The position numbers were made by a program, and so were the translations under genes. This document shows positions 1 through 12,743 of a stretch of 64,000 bases of DNA, in pieces; within the stretch, counting starts at the first letter, position 1, and every line of letters begins with the position of its first letter. The stretch spans positions 372,001 through 436,000 of the forward strand of contig WHVD01000013.1 of the NCBI GenBank assembly GCA_015178975.1, written 5' to 3'. A model generated the notes under the pieces. That model did not search any database and was not told where the DNA came from. It saw only the letters and a program-made list of their open reading frames with translations. Origin of the DNA: Hysterangium stoloniferum. Its lineage: Eukaryota > Basidiomycota > Agaricomycetes > Hysterangiales > Hysterangiaceae.

Positions 1-373
1 TGAAGAAGGAAATTCTTCAATTTTTTCGGATCCTTGCCGGTAAATGGTTCGGGTTCTTTGACTCCGGTGTGGGATGATTCTTTGCTATCCTCAGCAGATT
101 TCAAATAGTCAGCGAATTTCACAATGGAGTTGATAAACAACATTTCAGTCGGTTCGTCGGGAGATTTCTTTTTCAATGTCTCCGGCTGATCTTCTGCTTC
201 GTTGTCGGAAGTATGGGGATCATTGGGATCCTTCGTTACCTCGGTAACCTCCTCGGTAACTTCTTCGATTGAAGCTGATGTTGTCGGCTGAATTGGGGTT
301 TCGGGTTGGGTGGTGTAAAGTTGCAACGGGGATTGAAGTTGGGATGGTCCTTCGGCAGCTTTGCGTTTGGGAC
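1..373 (-). pseudogene. Ty3/gypsy gag fragment
   Basis: Read on the minus strand, this stretch has an open frame with an acidic, Thr/Glu/Pro-rich start followed by a motif of the form EPEPFTGKDPKKLKNFL. The same motif (KPEPFTGSNLKKLPTFL) lies in the gag gene of element C at about 4.99-5.05 kb, so this is the N-terminal half of a related but diverged gag. Gag forms the retrotransposon particle. The fragment runs off the left edge of the window and stops abruptly at LTR-A on the right, with no matching target duplication across the junction. It is therefore a truncated relic. No ATG was identified. Confidence 0.7.
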
Positions 374-848
374 TGTGAAGAGTGGCGGAAGTTCTGACCG
401 TTCTATATACGAAGAAATGAGTAGAAAGGAAGGATATTGACCTATTCGGTGCAATATAAGAGAAAGTGAGAGAAAGAGCACGAGATAACGAAGGAGTCAA
501 CGAGTGCAATGGTTCGAGTGGAGGCCTCGACTATTACAATTCGAGGCCAGAAGTGTTTAGCAGTTCAGATATTGCTACTTATGTAGTAGCTGACACGTTA
601 CCCTGATCACCGCTCGTAGTAGACCTAGTTTGTGTCTTACGAGTGGTGGTTCTTGGGTTAAAGTGTGTCTGAGTTCTAATTGGTGCTGAGTGCACCCACA
701 AGTATACACAATGCTTCGAACTAATGAAATATGCAATATTCGAAGAATATGAAAGATAGAAAAATATGAATAGAATATGTAAAATATAAATGAAATAAAA
801 AGGAGTGTTTTACCACAATGATACTGTGGTAAAAGCATACTCCTCACA
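374..848 (-). mobile_element. Solo LTR, family A (copy 1)
   Basis: The sequence starts TGTGAAGAGTGG and ends ACTCCTCACA. Near-identical copies lie at 7436-7903 (opposite strand), 34472-34945 and 36732-37205. Unlike those three, this copy has no 5-bp duplication (GGGAC on the left, GATGA on the right), so it may mark a recombination breakpoint. Near its 3' edge a 10-bp inverted repeat (TTTTACCACA / TGTGGTAAAA) can form a hairpin. The strand is set by analogy with family E, whose ends are similar. The 34 bases to the right (849-882) match nothing else recognised here. Confidence 0.8.
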
Positions 849-882
849 GATGAGCGAGTCGCAGAGTTGAGATCTGATATAC

Positions 883-1445
883 TGTTAAGTGCCATGTCGG
901 GAACTTATTCCGGAACTATTGGGAAGTCACCGGGAAGTCGGAAACTCGTGGATAGGGTCAGGACGTCGGCTTCAGCTTATGTGCTGCGCCTCTACGCAAA
1001 CGCTCAATGTCCTTAATTTCAGAAGTGAACTAACGACGGAAGATATGGATATTCAGAGTTCCGAAGAGTTCTGAATATCGAGCATACAGAAAGACGGGAG
1101 GAGGAATAAGAAACTAAGTCGATATCAGATCTAAAGTAAAGTACAAATTTGCGGAAACTAATATAAGTCTACTCGTTATTGTACTACAAACTGAGACCAT
1201 AATAAGACGGAAACGGAAGTATTCTTAAAACGGAAATACAATAAGACATATTAGGAAGACAATATTCCGAGATGGGAATACAACAACAAACGAGTGAATA
1301 CTTGTCAACGGACAAATTACCAAATGCGGAACAAATGAAGAATGCGGATGATACGGTAACTATGATGTTCCGTAGTCGGATATCGGATATCGAAAGTGGG
1401 AGATCGGAAGTCGGATATTGAAACATCCGGGAACGGGTCGTAACA
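883..1445 (-). mobile_element. Solo LTR, family B (copy 1)
   Basis: Starts TGTTAAGTGCC and ends GGGTCGTAACA. It is the reverse complement of two better-preserved copies at 30490-31072 and 35979-36562, and is about 20 bp shorter. No flanking duplication is visible (TATAC left, ATTAT right). The family shares a core, GGCTTCAGCTTATGTGCTGC, with LTR families C and F. No internal region of a B element is present in the window. Confidence 0.75.
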
Positions 1446-1529
1446 ATTATATACATTATATACATTTGTAAATTCACTGAACCTAAAAACATAAGTCAGT
1501 CTCCTTTTGGAATGTTACTGAATACTTAC

Positions 1530-2523
1530 TCATGGATCAATAATAACATCCTTAAACACCACATTTGCAGTCATATCAGTGTCATAGAGTAGGATTTTCA
1601 CTCTTCCCCAATTTGTCCCTCTTGAAACACCAACATAAAACTGTCCATGTGAGAACACAGGACTACGCAGATCCAATCCAACTAATTTTAAAGATTGACC
1701 CTGTGACTTATTGATAGTCATAGAAAATGCTAGCCTGACTGGAAACTGCCGACAATGCAGTTCAAATGGCACTTGTTTTGTAGTTGAAATAATTGTTATT
1801 CGAGGAATGAATGCCTGCTCTCCTGCTGAAGGTCCTGTAATGATCTTTACTTCAAGTACTCTGTGAGTCATTTGTATTAATCGCAGTCTTGTTCCATTAC
1901 AGAGTCCTTGTCCTGGATCCAAGTTTCAGAGAAGCATCAATGGCACTCCAGATTTCAAATGCAATTTACTTGGTGACAATCCTCCAAAGTTGATTGAGTT
2001 TAAGTACTCAGGAGGATACAATGTCTCATTGGCTCCATCTTTGACAATGTCTCCACTGTGGTAGGTCTGCCCAATCCCTGGAAATTTTTCAAAGAGCATG
2101 TCATTGATTTGATCTACATCTGTATTTCGAGGACAGAGAATGGCCCGCTCCAAGAAAAACTCATCAGTAAGAACCTCAGGTCATGTATGTTTGGATAAAT
2201 AGTTGAGACTAAATTATCCACTGTTGGTCCACATAGCATGTGTTCAGGGACTTTAAACATATGATCAAGAGGCATGTCCTTTCCATGTCCAATATCCAAA
2301 AGCCACTGAGCAAAAACAGCACTCTCTTGATCAGTAGGATCTACATGCATATTCTCAGTCAAAAACAGAATCTTGACATTGTGCCAAAGGTGAGACCGTG
2401 AAATACATGCACCAATAATATCTTCTTTTGAACCTTTAGGAATGACAGGCAATGTCTGTTGAAAGTCACCACCCCATGCTACTGTAATGCCTCCAAAAGG
2501 AACATCCTTGTTAAGGATATCTC
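1530..2523 (-). pseudogene. Helitron PIF1-type helicase, C-terminal part
   Basis: Three minus-strand segments encode the end of a superfamily 1 (PIF1-like) helicase. Motifs seen in order are GGDFQQTLPV (motif III region), LTENMHV, LCPRNTDVDQIN (motif IV region), and, at the end, LAFSMTINKSQGQSL and FYVGVSRGT (motifs V and VI), followed by VIIDP and a stop at 1530. Two breaks interrupt the frame, near 2140 and near 1924. The N-terminal half with Walker A and B lies beyond element C, starting at 14618. The duplicated ATCTC (2519-2523 and 14618-14622) proves the two halves were once continuous. Confidence 0.88.
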
Positions 2524-3245
2524 TGTTACGACCGTGTCGCAACCCTATCGGTCCCGAGGTTATCGCCACTTGTCAATGTTTCAAGTCACCATCTCGGAAA
2601 CCATCGGCCCTGAAGCTGATGAATGTTTTTGCGAAGATCAAACTCCGTTTACGCCCACGTCAAAATAACTCGTATTGTCTGGTCAAACTTTGATACGTCC
2701 CCTTTATTATGTTGATCCGTTCAATCTTATGTTTCGCATATGTCTATCTATATTTGTAGTCCTTGAACTATTTCCTTTTATCATAATCCCGCTCTCGGTT
2801 ATCATCGGCCTCTGAACTAATCATAAACTTCCCGTTCCTAGTCAAGCTTATTGTTAATACCGTGTTCCGCCCTTCTCCCCATTAGTATTTTCCAGAGGCC
2901 TGTTACTTGTATATGAACCCGCTGTAGTTGTAGTCACTAGGCAATCAGAATATCAACTCAAAATACCCTCATATGCCTGTATCAGTCTCATACTAAGAAT
3001 CCCCCCATCCGCCTTCGCGTGCGCTCGCCCACTCCCGGCCCCGACCCCTTGGCCCGATGCTCGACTTGTCCTTCGATTCCGATCGGTATCACGCCGAAAG
3101 GTACTCATTAGGATTAGTCTTCGCCCGCCCGAAATTTAAGGACACCCTACGGATATTTGCGAGGGCGCAGCACATAAGCTGAAGCCAAGTCCTTCCGATC
3201 GGTCCCTGTCGGCCACCGACATTAGTCAGTTTTCAGTTCTTAACA
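2524..3245 (+). repeat. 5' LTR of element C
   Basis: 722 bp, starting TGTTACGACCGTG and ending CAGTTCTTAACA. It matches 13896-14617 over its whole length. Gag begins only 37 bp downstream, leaving a very short leader. No convincing tRNA primer-binding site was identified in that leader. Confidence 0.92.
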
Positions 3246-3282
3246 GTATATTCTGATTTCACACTCGCATTTTCCGTTAATC

Positions 3283-5900
3283 ATGCCTCCGAGAAGAAAT
3301 GCCAAGCCTAGCGGCGAAGCAGAATCTTCCACTCTCAAGTCTCCTTTTCTGTATACAGCCTGAGCTACTCAGAGAACTCCGCTACCTGTAATGTATTCAG
3401 GGGATTCTCTTAGATAGCTCAATATATGCTATAGTGTCACAGAGCTTCAACAATAAAACAAGCAAAGGTCCAGTAATTTAAATACTGATAGATTAATGAG
3501 CTGCGCTATGAAGCTTAAACAACTCAAATCAATGCTTATTTTGATTATTGAAAGGTTCAATAGAACTGTGTATGACTCTTTTAGCAAATACAAGAACTAT
3601 TCCTTGAGAATAGGGGCTGGAAGCTGAATATATGCACAGTAACTTGGCAGAGACTTGATATAAGAGCTTCGGATTCTTGTATGCTTATTTGTAACTATTA
3701 ATAGTTATTTAACAAGGTGTTAAATAATTTATTAATAGAGAAAATAAATTGTATTGGATTATCTGAGTGCTTGTACTTGATTAATTCAATAAACTTAGGG
3801 CTGGGCCTTGAGTAATCTAGTATTGGCAGGGATTTCAGTAAAGATACTTAGATACTTATTAGGTTTATTATCTAATTAATAAGCCTAAAGGGTAGCTGTG
3901 AGGCTGGGGAACTTAGATGATTAGCTAAGTCCAAGAGTTGCTGACAAATATTCAAGATGCTGCAAGTGTAGGTGCTTGCAGTGAGTGTATCAGACTAAGG
4001 CTATTATTGTCCTTAGGATGATTAGATAAGCTGGTGCTGTGCTGCAAATGTGTGAGAGATAAGATTTGTTTTATTGGAAACTTGGCCCTCCTTATATACA
4101 TTTTGCTAACTCAATGATTAGCTAACTATTTAGTTTATGAGGTCATTAGTGAGATCATAATGACCTCACATTCTACTCATTATTTACCCTTTGTTTAACA
4201 TGTGATTCCCTTCTCTGAGACAAGGGTTCTAACCTCTTGCTTGAACATGAAGGTTCAAGGCCGCGGTCCCGGGACGGGAGCAAACGATGAGTCGGCGGAA
4301 CCTAATAATGACTCGGGTAGTCACGTTCGTGACTTGTGTGACTCGGGTAGTCACATTCGTGACTTGTGTGACTCGGGTAGTCACATTCGTGACTTGTGTG
4401 ACTTCCCGACACTGGAGGCTTATGTAATAAGTCACATGACTCCAAAAATGCGCAAACTAGGCTGCACAAGGTGCCGAAAGATAATAACTAAGTAAATAAA
4501 ATATAAATAATTAGTTAAAAATTATAATAAATTAACTAAGATATAATAGCATAATATGAGTTCATATATGCTATTATTATGCGAAGTTAAAAGGAATAAG
4601 GCCTATTTTTCACAATAAAAATATAATAAAAATTCGAAAGAATATTAAATAATCCACAGAAAATTAAGAGGATATTATGAGATAATGCTGATACATCACA
4701 CTACCAGAAACCTCCGAAGAATCTCGCTTTGTGGAGATTACCGGCGATGCTGAAGAAGTAACTGAAGCAACCGATCCCGAAGCAACTGAGGAGATTAACA
4801 ATCAACCAGTTTCGGAACACGAACCCGAGGATGGCGACCAACCTCAGGCTAGTGGCTCCAAGAAGTCTGCAAAAAAAAAACCGGCTCTCGACCCTGAAGA
4901 AACATGGGAATTGTTTTCAGGTACTCTAGGATCCCTTAACGAATTCCTTAAAAGCAATATCAAGGAAAAGGAACCTGGGCAAACCCGAGTCAACAAACCC
5001 GAGCCATTCACTGGCTCAAACCTGAAGAAATTGCCGACATTTCTTATGCAATGTCGATTCAACTTTCGGGACCACCCGGCTGCATTCACAACAGATGACC
5101 GAAAGGTAAACTTCGCACTCTCATACCTTAAGGATTCCACAGCAGCCTGGTTTGAACGCGCATTCTCTGGCCTCACCTCCGAAGACCCCAATTGGCTTCA
5201 CGATTGGGATGCCTTTGTCGAGGAACTCGAAACCAACTTCGGTCCCTACGACCAAACCGGCGATGCCGAAACCGCGCTTTCTAATCTCAAAATGAAAGAC
5301 ACTCAGTGCATCACCGATTACATCGTCCCTTTCAACAACCTTGCCGCGCGTTGCGACTGGGGTGATTCGGCCCTCCATTACCAGTTTTACTCCGGCCTTC
5401 CATCTCGCCTCAAAGACGAAGTCTCCAAAGGAGAGACCGGCAAGCCGAAGACCCTCTCTCTCATGCATCTGAAAGCCCAAAACGCAGACGCCCGATACTG
5501 GGAACGACATTCGGAAATTAGTCGCGAAAACCCCTCGGACAAAAAATCATGGGACAATAAGAACACCAACAAGTCTGGTAATCAAAACACCAACAACAAT
5601 GGCAACTCGACCTCCGATAAGAAGTCCGAAAACAAAGGGGCTAACGACAAAAAAGGCAAGGGAAAACAGTCAAATAAGTCTCAAGACAAAGACAAACCTG
5701 ACTTAACTGGCAAACTCGGCTCCGATGGCAAGCTCCTACCACAGGAAAAGCAACGCCGAATGGACAACAACCTTTGTTTGTTGTGCACAGATCCCGGACA
5801 CCGAGTCGCTGCTTGCCCAAAAGCCACAAAAGCCCGATCGGCTAATACGGCCACAACCTCACAACCGGCCAAGCCGGCTGTCGAGTCGAAAAAAGATTAA
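3283..5900 (+). pseudogene. Gag of element C (split by LTR-D)
   Basis: The ATG at 3283 opens a basic N-terminus (MPPRRNAKPSGEAESS). A TGA at 3361-3363 interrupts the frame, then solo LTR-D interrupts it at 3387-4700. Dropping LTR-D plus one CTACC duplication restores the frame into the long ORF ending at 5900. That ORF holds a Glu/Thr-rich region, the capsid-like domain (PFTGSNLKKLPTFL, then AAWFERAF, then WDAFVEELE), a Lys/Asn/Asp-rich linker, and a CCHC zinc knuckle CLLCTDPGHRVAAC near the end. Gag assembles the virus-like particle and packages RNA. The TGA probably arose from CGA, since arginine fits there. Confidence 0.9.
3387..4700 (+). mobile_element. Solo LTR, family D, in element C gag
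   Basis: 1314 bp, starting TGTAATGTATTC and ending ATACATCACA, flanked by the 5-bp duplication CTACC (3382-3386 and 4701-4705). The copy at 9822-11145 is its reverse complement, which at first makes gag-pol seem flanked by 1.3-kb inverted repeats. Each copy has its own duplication, so they are independent insertions. It holds three 30-bp tandem repeats at 4310-4399 with an internal hairpin. Open frames inside it, including one that translates the repeat, look fortuitous. Strand here only fixes relative orientation. Confidence 0.92.
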
Positions 5901-7435
5901 GCAACTCTCTGGATTCCGTGCGTTTGGAGAGTTGCGTTGAATCTCCTCGCACACCGGAAAATTGTCACCTTAACGCATCCGCCTTGTATGATCCTAATTC
6001 CTTGTTCATAAATCTTACTTCGGAACCTCTCGGGAGCCTCACATTTCGAGCTCTCATAGATTCAGGTTCAACCCATTGTTTTATAGATACAGGTTTTTCC
6101 AGAAAAAATCAGTTAAAAACCTACGCAATAGATCCAATTCTGCTCCGACTCTTTGATGGTACCTCAAACTCCGTAATCTCGCAAGCCTGCGAACTCTGAC
6201 TTCGGTTCCCATGTGGAACCTTTCAGACAGTTACGTTTTTCGTAACACAGTTGGACCCGAGCTGCTCCGTGGTTCTAGGACATAACTGGCTCACCCGCTA
6301 CAATCCGTTGATTGATTGGGTATTGGGCAGTATCCATTTCCGAACCCCGTCGGCGCCCGTTATGACTGGTCCGTTTCCGCCTGTCTTGGCAAATATGGCC
6401 TCTACAGCACCTCCGGCCACCGTGGCAAATACGAGCTCTCCGCCGCCCGTCTCTCTAATAAATGCCGCAGCTTTTATGAGAGCCATCAAGTTGGATGGCT
6501 CCCGAGCATTTACAGTCAATCTTAAAGTTGACGAAGTCACCGGTCGCTTTGCATTCCCGGTGACCGAACCAATCGCAGATTTGGAAGGTGTTCCCAAAAA
6601 ATACCATGAATTTGCAGATGTCTTCAGTAAACAAAAAGCCGATTGACTCGCCCCTCACAGGCCTTACGATTTGAAAATTGATATTGAAGATGGTTCACAT
6701 CCGCCCCTAGGCCCGGTTTATCCTCTCTCGCAGTCCGAATTATCCGAGATTTCTTGGACGAACATTTGGCTATAGGTTTTATCCGACCCTCAAAGTCTCC
6801 TTATGGAGCCCCCGTCCTATTCGTTCGGAAAAAAGACGGTTCCCTTCGACTTTGCGTTGATTTTCGAGGACTAAATGCGATCACTCGAAAAGACAAGTAC
6901 CCATTACCATTAATCTCCGATTTACTCGATGCCCCTCGGAAGGCCCGAATCTATACAAAGATAGATCTCTTGCATGCCTATCATTTGGTTCGGATCGCCG
7001 AAGGCGACAAATGGAAAACGGCTTTTCGCACTCGCTATGGCTCCTTTGAATGGTTAGTAATGCCTTTCGGCCTCACCAACGCTCCGTCGGTCTTTCAACG
7101 TTTTATCAACGACGTCTTTTCCGACCTCCTCAACGTCTTTGTCATTGTGTATTTAGACGACATCCTCATATTCTTCGAAGATCCTACACTTCATGACGGA
7201 CACGTTCGTGAAGTTCTCCGAAGACTCCGAAAACATGGTCTTTTTGTGAATGGTAAAAAATGTTCTTTTGATGTCGACACAGTTGAATATTTAGGGTTTA
7301 TGATGGGACCTGACGGTCTCCGCATGGACGACTCTAAAATTCAAGTCATTCAAGATTGGCCGGAACCCCGGAAGGTTAAGGATATTCAATCCTTTCTAGG
7401 CTTCGCCAATTTTTATCGTCGTTTCATTCACAACT

Positions 7436-7903
7436 TGTGAGGAGTATGCTTTTACCACAGTATCATTGTGGTAAAACACTCCTTTTATTTCATTTATATT
7501 TTACATATTCTATTCATATTTTTCTATCTTTCATATTCTTCGAATATTGCATATTTCATTAGTTCGAAGCATTGTGTATACTTGTGGGTGCACTCAGCAC
7601 CAATTAGAACTCAGACACACTTTAACCCAAGAACCACCACTCGTAAGACATAAACTACTACGAGCGGTGATCAGGGTAACGTGTCAGCTACCACTTAGGT
7701 AGCATTATCTGAACTACTGAACACTTCTGGCCTCGAACTGTAATAGTCGAGGCCTCCACTCGAACCATCGCACTCGTTGACTCCTTCGTCATCTTGTGCT
7801 CTTTCTCTCACTTTCTCTTATATTGCACTGAATAGGTCAATATTCTTCCTTTCTACTCATTTCTTCGTATATAGAACGGTCAGAACTTCCGCCACTCTTC
7901 ACA
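7436..7903 (+). mobile_element. Solo LTR, family A, in element C reverse transcriptase
   Basis: 468 bp, TGTGAGGAGTATGC...CACTCTTCACA, with duplication CAACT at 7431-7435 and 7904-7908. It interrupts pol just after the FYRRFIHN motif at the end of the reverse transcriptase. The reading frame resumes exactly when the insert and one duplication are removed. It is in the opposite orientation to the other three A copies. Confidence 0.93.
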
Positions 7904-9761
7904 CAACTACTCAAAAATTACCGTCCCGCTCACTCATCTTACTCGTAAAGATGCCCCGTGGAATTTCTCCGAAGAATGCCGATCGGCATTCCAGGAATTG
8001 AAAAGTGCGTTTACATCCGCCCCTATTTTGTCGCACTGGAAGCCCGACGTTCAACTCATCGTGGAAACTGATGCTTCGGACTATGCGCTTGCTGCGATAT
8101 TGTCCATTCTGGACACCGATGGTGAAGTACACCCAGTAGCTTTTCTGTCTTGCACATTTTCGGCGCCCGAACTCAACTATGACGTTCACAATAAGGAACT
8201 ACTCGCAATATTTGAAGCTTTCAAGACATGGCAACATTATTTGGAAGGCTCGGCCCACCCGGTAGATGTTATTACAGACCACAAAAATTTAGTTTACTTT
8301 TCAACCACAAAACTTCTCACCCGTCGACAAGCTCAATGGTCCGAATACCTCTCTGCTTTCAACATGGTAATTCGTTTCCATCCCGGCCGCCTTGGTGGAA
8401 AACCCGACGCTATGACTAGACGATGGGACGTCTATCCTAAAGAGGGGAGTAGCGACTACGCCACAGTTAACCTGCATAATTTCAAGCCTATGTTTTCATC
8501 GGAACAACTGTCCACGTCTATCCGAGCCACTTACCTCATTCATCCAGTCTTGTGAAGTGTTATCCTTATGGATACCGAAAAGTTACATCAAGATATACTA
8601 TCGGCAATTCCATTAGACCCAGTCACCAAAGCACACCTCAATAACCCGTCCGACCCCGATCAACCCCGATGGTCATTAGACTCACAAGGTTTCATTAGAC
8701 TTGACAATCACATTTATGTACCGGATTCCTCCACCCTTCGGCTGCGAATCCTACAACATAAGCACGACCACCCAATCTCGGGACATTTCGGCCTCAATAA
8801 GACCCTCTCACTCATTAGAAGAGAATATACATGGCCCGGCATCCGAGATTTTGTTAAGCACCTTTGTAAATCCTGTACTACGTGTTTACGCTCTAAATCA
8901 CAGCGACACAAACCATATGGCTACTCAAACAATTACCGATACCGGAAAAACCTTGGAACTCGATTTCTATGGATTTTATTGAGCACCTACCGGCATCCGA
9001 AGGTCACACAGCAATCCTAGTTGTTGTGGATCGGCTCTCAAAGCAAAGTATTTTCATTCCAACACATGACACGATAACATCTGTACAGTTAGCTGAATTA
9101 TTCGTCACCCATGTATTTTCCAAGCATGGCGTTCCATCGCATGTCACATCCGATCGCGGATCCGAGTTTGTTTCTCACTTCTTTAGGTCACTCGGAAAAG
9201 CACTAGACATGAAGCTACATTTCACTTCAGGCTATCACCCGGAAGGCGATGGACAAACCGAACGCATGAATCAAACCTTGGAACAATACATCCGTGTCTA
9301 TTGCAACTATCAACAAGACAATTGGAAATCACTACTACCACTAGCCGAATTCGCATATAACAACGCACCAAATGCCACTACCGGCATTTTGCCTTTCTTC
9401 GCAAATAAAGGCTACAACCCCAACATCGCAATCCACCCGGAACGCGATCTCGCATCCGCCCGTGCTCAAGACTTCGTTACCAACCTTGACGAGCTACATC
9501 AAGAACTTCGTAAAACTATCGCAATGGCCCAAGAACGATACCAACGGTCTGCGGATAAAAACCGACTTCCACCTCCTGATTTCAAGATCGGAGATCGAGT
9601 ATTCGTTAAAGCCGAGTTTTTCCGAACTACTAGACCTTCTAAGAAGCTCTCTGAAAAATATTTAGGTCCTTTTGAAGTTATAGCACAAGCCGGCACGCTT
9701 TCATGGACGCTTTGGCTCCCCGACAACATGCGTGCAGTCCACCCGGTATTTCATGTATCTG

Positions 9762-12350
9762 TAAGGTATCCGGCTATTTACTCTCTCAAATAGTTAACAA
9801 ACGTTGACACGGCAAGGGATTTGTGATGTATCAGCATCATATCATAATATCCTCTTAATTTTCTGTGGATTATTTAATATTCTTTCGAATTTATTGTATT
9901 TTTATTATATTTTTATTGTGAAATATAGGCTCTATTCCTTTTAACTTCGCATAATAATAGCATATATGAACTCATATTATGCTATTATATCTTAGTTAAT
10001 TTATTATAATTTTTAACTAATTATTTATATTTTATTTACTTAGTTATTACCTTTCGGCACCTTGTGCAGCCTAGTTTGCGCATTTTTGGAGTCATGTGAC
10101 TTATTACATAAGCCTCCAGTGTCGGGAAGTCACACAGGTCACGAATGTGACTACCCGAGTCACACAAGTCACGAATGTGACTACCCGAGTCACACAAGTC
10201 ACGAACGTGACTACCCGAGTCATTATTAGGTTCCGCTGACTCATCGTTTTCTCCCGTCCCGGGACCGCGGCCTTGAACCTTCATGTTCAAGCAAGAGGTT
10301 AGAACCCTTGTCTCAGAGAAGGGAATCACATGTTAAACAAAGGGTAAATAATGAGTAGAATATGAGGTCATTATGATCTCACTAATGACCTCATAAACTA
10401 AATAGTTAGCTAATCATTGAGTTATCAAAATGTATATAAGGAGGGCTAAGTTTCCAATAAAATCATCTCATCTCACACACATTTTACTGCACAGCTCAGA
10501 AGCTTATCTAATCATCCTAAGGACAATAATATCCTTAGTCTGATACACTCACTGCAAGCACCTACACTTGCAGCATCTTGAATCTTTGTCAGCAACTCTT
10601 GGACTTAGCTAATCATCTAAGTTCCCCAGCCTCACAGCTACCCTTTAGGCTTATTAATTAGATAATAAACCTAATAAGTATCTAAGTATCCTTACTGAAA
10701 TCCCTGCCAATACTAGATTATTCAAGGCCCAGCCCTAAGTTTATTGAATTAATCAAGTACAAGCACTCAGATAATCCAATACATATTATTTTCTCTATTA
10801 ATAAATTATTTAACACCTTGTTAAATAACTATTAATAGTTACAAATAAGCATACAAGAATCCGAAGCTCTTATATCAAGTCTCTGCCAAGTTACTGCGCA
10901 TATATTCAGCTTCCAGCCCCTATTCTCAAGGAATAGTTCTTGTATTTGCTAAAGAATCATACACAGTTCTATTGAACCTTTCAATAATCAAAATAAGCAT
11001 TGATTTGAGTTGTTTAAGCTTCATAGCGCAGCTCATTAATCTATCAGTATTTAAATTACTGGACCTTTGCTTGTTTTATTGTTGAAGCTCTGTGACACTA
11101 TAGCATATATTGAGCTATCTAAGAGAATCCCCTGAATACATTACAGGATTCAAGAAATAAACAAATAAAGGTCCAGTAATTTAAATACTGATAGATTAAT
11201 TAGCTGCGCTATTAAGCTTAAACAACTAAAGTCAATATTTGTTTGGTCTCTTGACAAATTCAGATGAACTTGTAGTGACGTGCTCTACGAAGGTTAAGTT
11301 CTCCTTGAGAATAAAGGTTCGGGAGCTGAATGTATGTGCAATAAGTTGGCGGAAACTTGTTGTAAGCCTTCGCTTTCTTGTAGCCTTTTAGTTTACTATT
11401 TATAAAGATTTAACAAGCTGTTAAATAATATATAAATAGAGAGATTGTCCGAGAGTCGAATATCCAAGTGTTTGTTTAAAGATCGATTAACTGTGCTGTT
11501 AAAATGGGCTCTTGAATAACCTAAACGGGCAGGGATTTCAGTAATGAGAATTTAGATTTACTTAAGTGATTAGTAAGCCTAAAGGTTTTCCGGGAAGCTG
11601 AGGGAACTTAGATGAATTAGCTAAGTTCAAGAGAAAGAGTTCAAGATGCTGCAAGTGTAGGTGCTTGCAGTTAGATATCAGACTAAGGCTATTTTTGTCC
11701 TTAGGATGATTAGATAAGCTTTGAGCTGGTGCTGTTGATAGTAATAAAGTAGTAGTGATTTATTCAGTGATTTAGGCCTCCTTTTATACATGTAGAGATT
11801 TTTGCTTAATAATAGCTAAATAACTAATTAGGAAATTATTAGAAGCTTCTAAAAGTTTCTATAATTCCGCTATGATGTCATAGCTATCACCCGACTCAAA
11901 GATCCGAACCGAAGATCCGAACCGGTCGAGTCAGGAAATAAACCCGGGATGGCCGAGGGTGGAAGCAAAATAAGCCGTGGCGCCGAAATGGAAATAAACG
12001 TGGCCGGGCGGCTGCGAAAACTACTCGCGATGATTTGTAAACACGTCGTGACATCGTCGTCACGTGATGTCATGTGATCGCGCAATAATAATGCGCATAT
12101 ATGTACTAATATAATATAATAAAAACCCGGTCTCTCGAAATTAGATAACCCGGCTTTATTATATTTATATTTCGACCGCTCTAGGCTTTGATTACATAAT
12201 ATGATGTCATTCGAAGCTTTGAGTATTCGAAGTTAAAAGGAAATAGCCTAATTCTTGAATTAATAAATAAAATAAAATAGAATAAAATAAATTGAAATAA
12301 ATTCGGGAAAATTAAGGGAAAATTCGTGAATATATACTAGATACATCACA
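9762..12350 (+). mobile_element. Solo LTR, family D-prime, in element C integrase
   Basis: Starts TGTAAGGTATCC and ends GATACATCACA, with duplication GTATC at 9757-9761 and 12351-12355. It splits pol between the integrase GPFEV region and the chromodomain. It is a diverged relative of LTR-D: both share blocks such as GGTCCAGTAATTTAAATACT and the final CATCACA, but this copy lacks the 30-bp tandem repeats. LTR-D is inserted inside it at 9822-11145, so the LTR itself is about 1.26 kb. Confidence 0.9.
9822..11145 (-). mobile_element. Solo LTR, family D, inside LTR-D-prime
   Basis: 1324 bp, TGTGATGTATCAGC...ATACATTACA, the reverse complement of 3387-4700 at high identity. Its duplication GGATT lies at 9817-9821 and 11146-11150. 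This is the innermost layer of the nest. Because it is inverted relative to its host LTR, 9822-12350 forms a large imperfect palindrome centred near 11,150. Confidence 0.92.
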
Positions 12351-12743
12351 GTATCTATGTTAGAACCTTGTGTTCCTAACAGTATACCAGATCCCATACA
12401 ACCACCACCTCCACCCGTGATTATTGATGGGGAACCCGAATTCGAGATATCAGAGATCCTAGACTCAAAAATTGACAATCGCCAACGCTCATGCAAATTA
12501 CTTTATTTGGTCAAATGGGCTGGCTATGAAGGTACAGATGAAGAAACTTCATGGATCCTAGCTACAGAGCTCAGTAATGCCTCGGAAATCGTTTTAGGGT
12601 TTCACCAAGCTTATCCGAACAAACCCGGTCCTCTCAATTCTTTATAAGTCTATCATGCGGTACCCGACCTTTTTCCGACTATGCCTTATGTTTTCATGCT
12701 ATGATTTGTTTGTTTTAAAGAAAAACCGATATATTTTCATTAT

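Larger units (their letters stand above)
5901..12647 (+). pseudogene. Pol of element C (protease, RT, RNase H, integrase, chromodomain)
   Basis: Pol lies in a different frame from gag. Domains in order: aspartic protease (LIDSGSTHCFID, about 6040), a linker with LGHNWL and YNPLIDW, reverse transcriptase (about 6750-7435, catalytic YLDD intact), RNase H (VETDASDYALAA, about 8055), an HHCC zinc finger (HPISGHFG...CTTCLRSK), integrase core (DFIEHLPAS, then SDRGSEFVS, then HPEGDGQTERMNQTLE), GPFEV box, and a C-terminal chromodomain (YLVKWAGYEGTDEETSW, 12,500-12,560). Breaks: TGA at 6197, 6644 and 8553, a one-base loss near 8925, LTR-A inserted at 7436 and LTR-D-prime at 9762. Removing each LTR with one duplication restores the frame. 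The three TGAs each fit an original CGA. Confidence 0.92.

Noticed and set aside
4202..4495. ORF with three GSHIRDLCDS repeats, also found reversed at 10036-10329
   Set aside because: It is a translation of the 30-bp tandem repeat inside LTR-D, lies wholly within the LTR, and has no other protein character.
3387..11145. 1.3-kb inverted repeats (3387-4700 and 9822-11145) flanking gag-pol, as if the long terminal inverted repeats of a giant DNA transposon
   Set aside because: Each copy has its own 5-bp duplication (CTACC, GGATT) and splits a different host sequence, so they are independent solo LTRs in opposite orientation.
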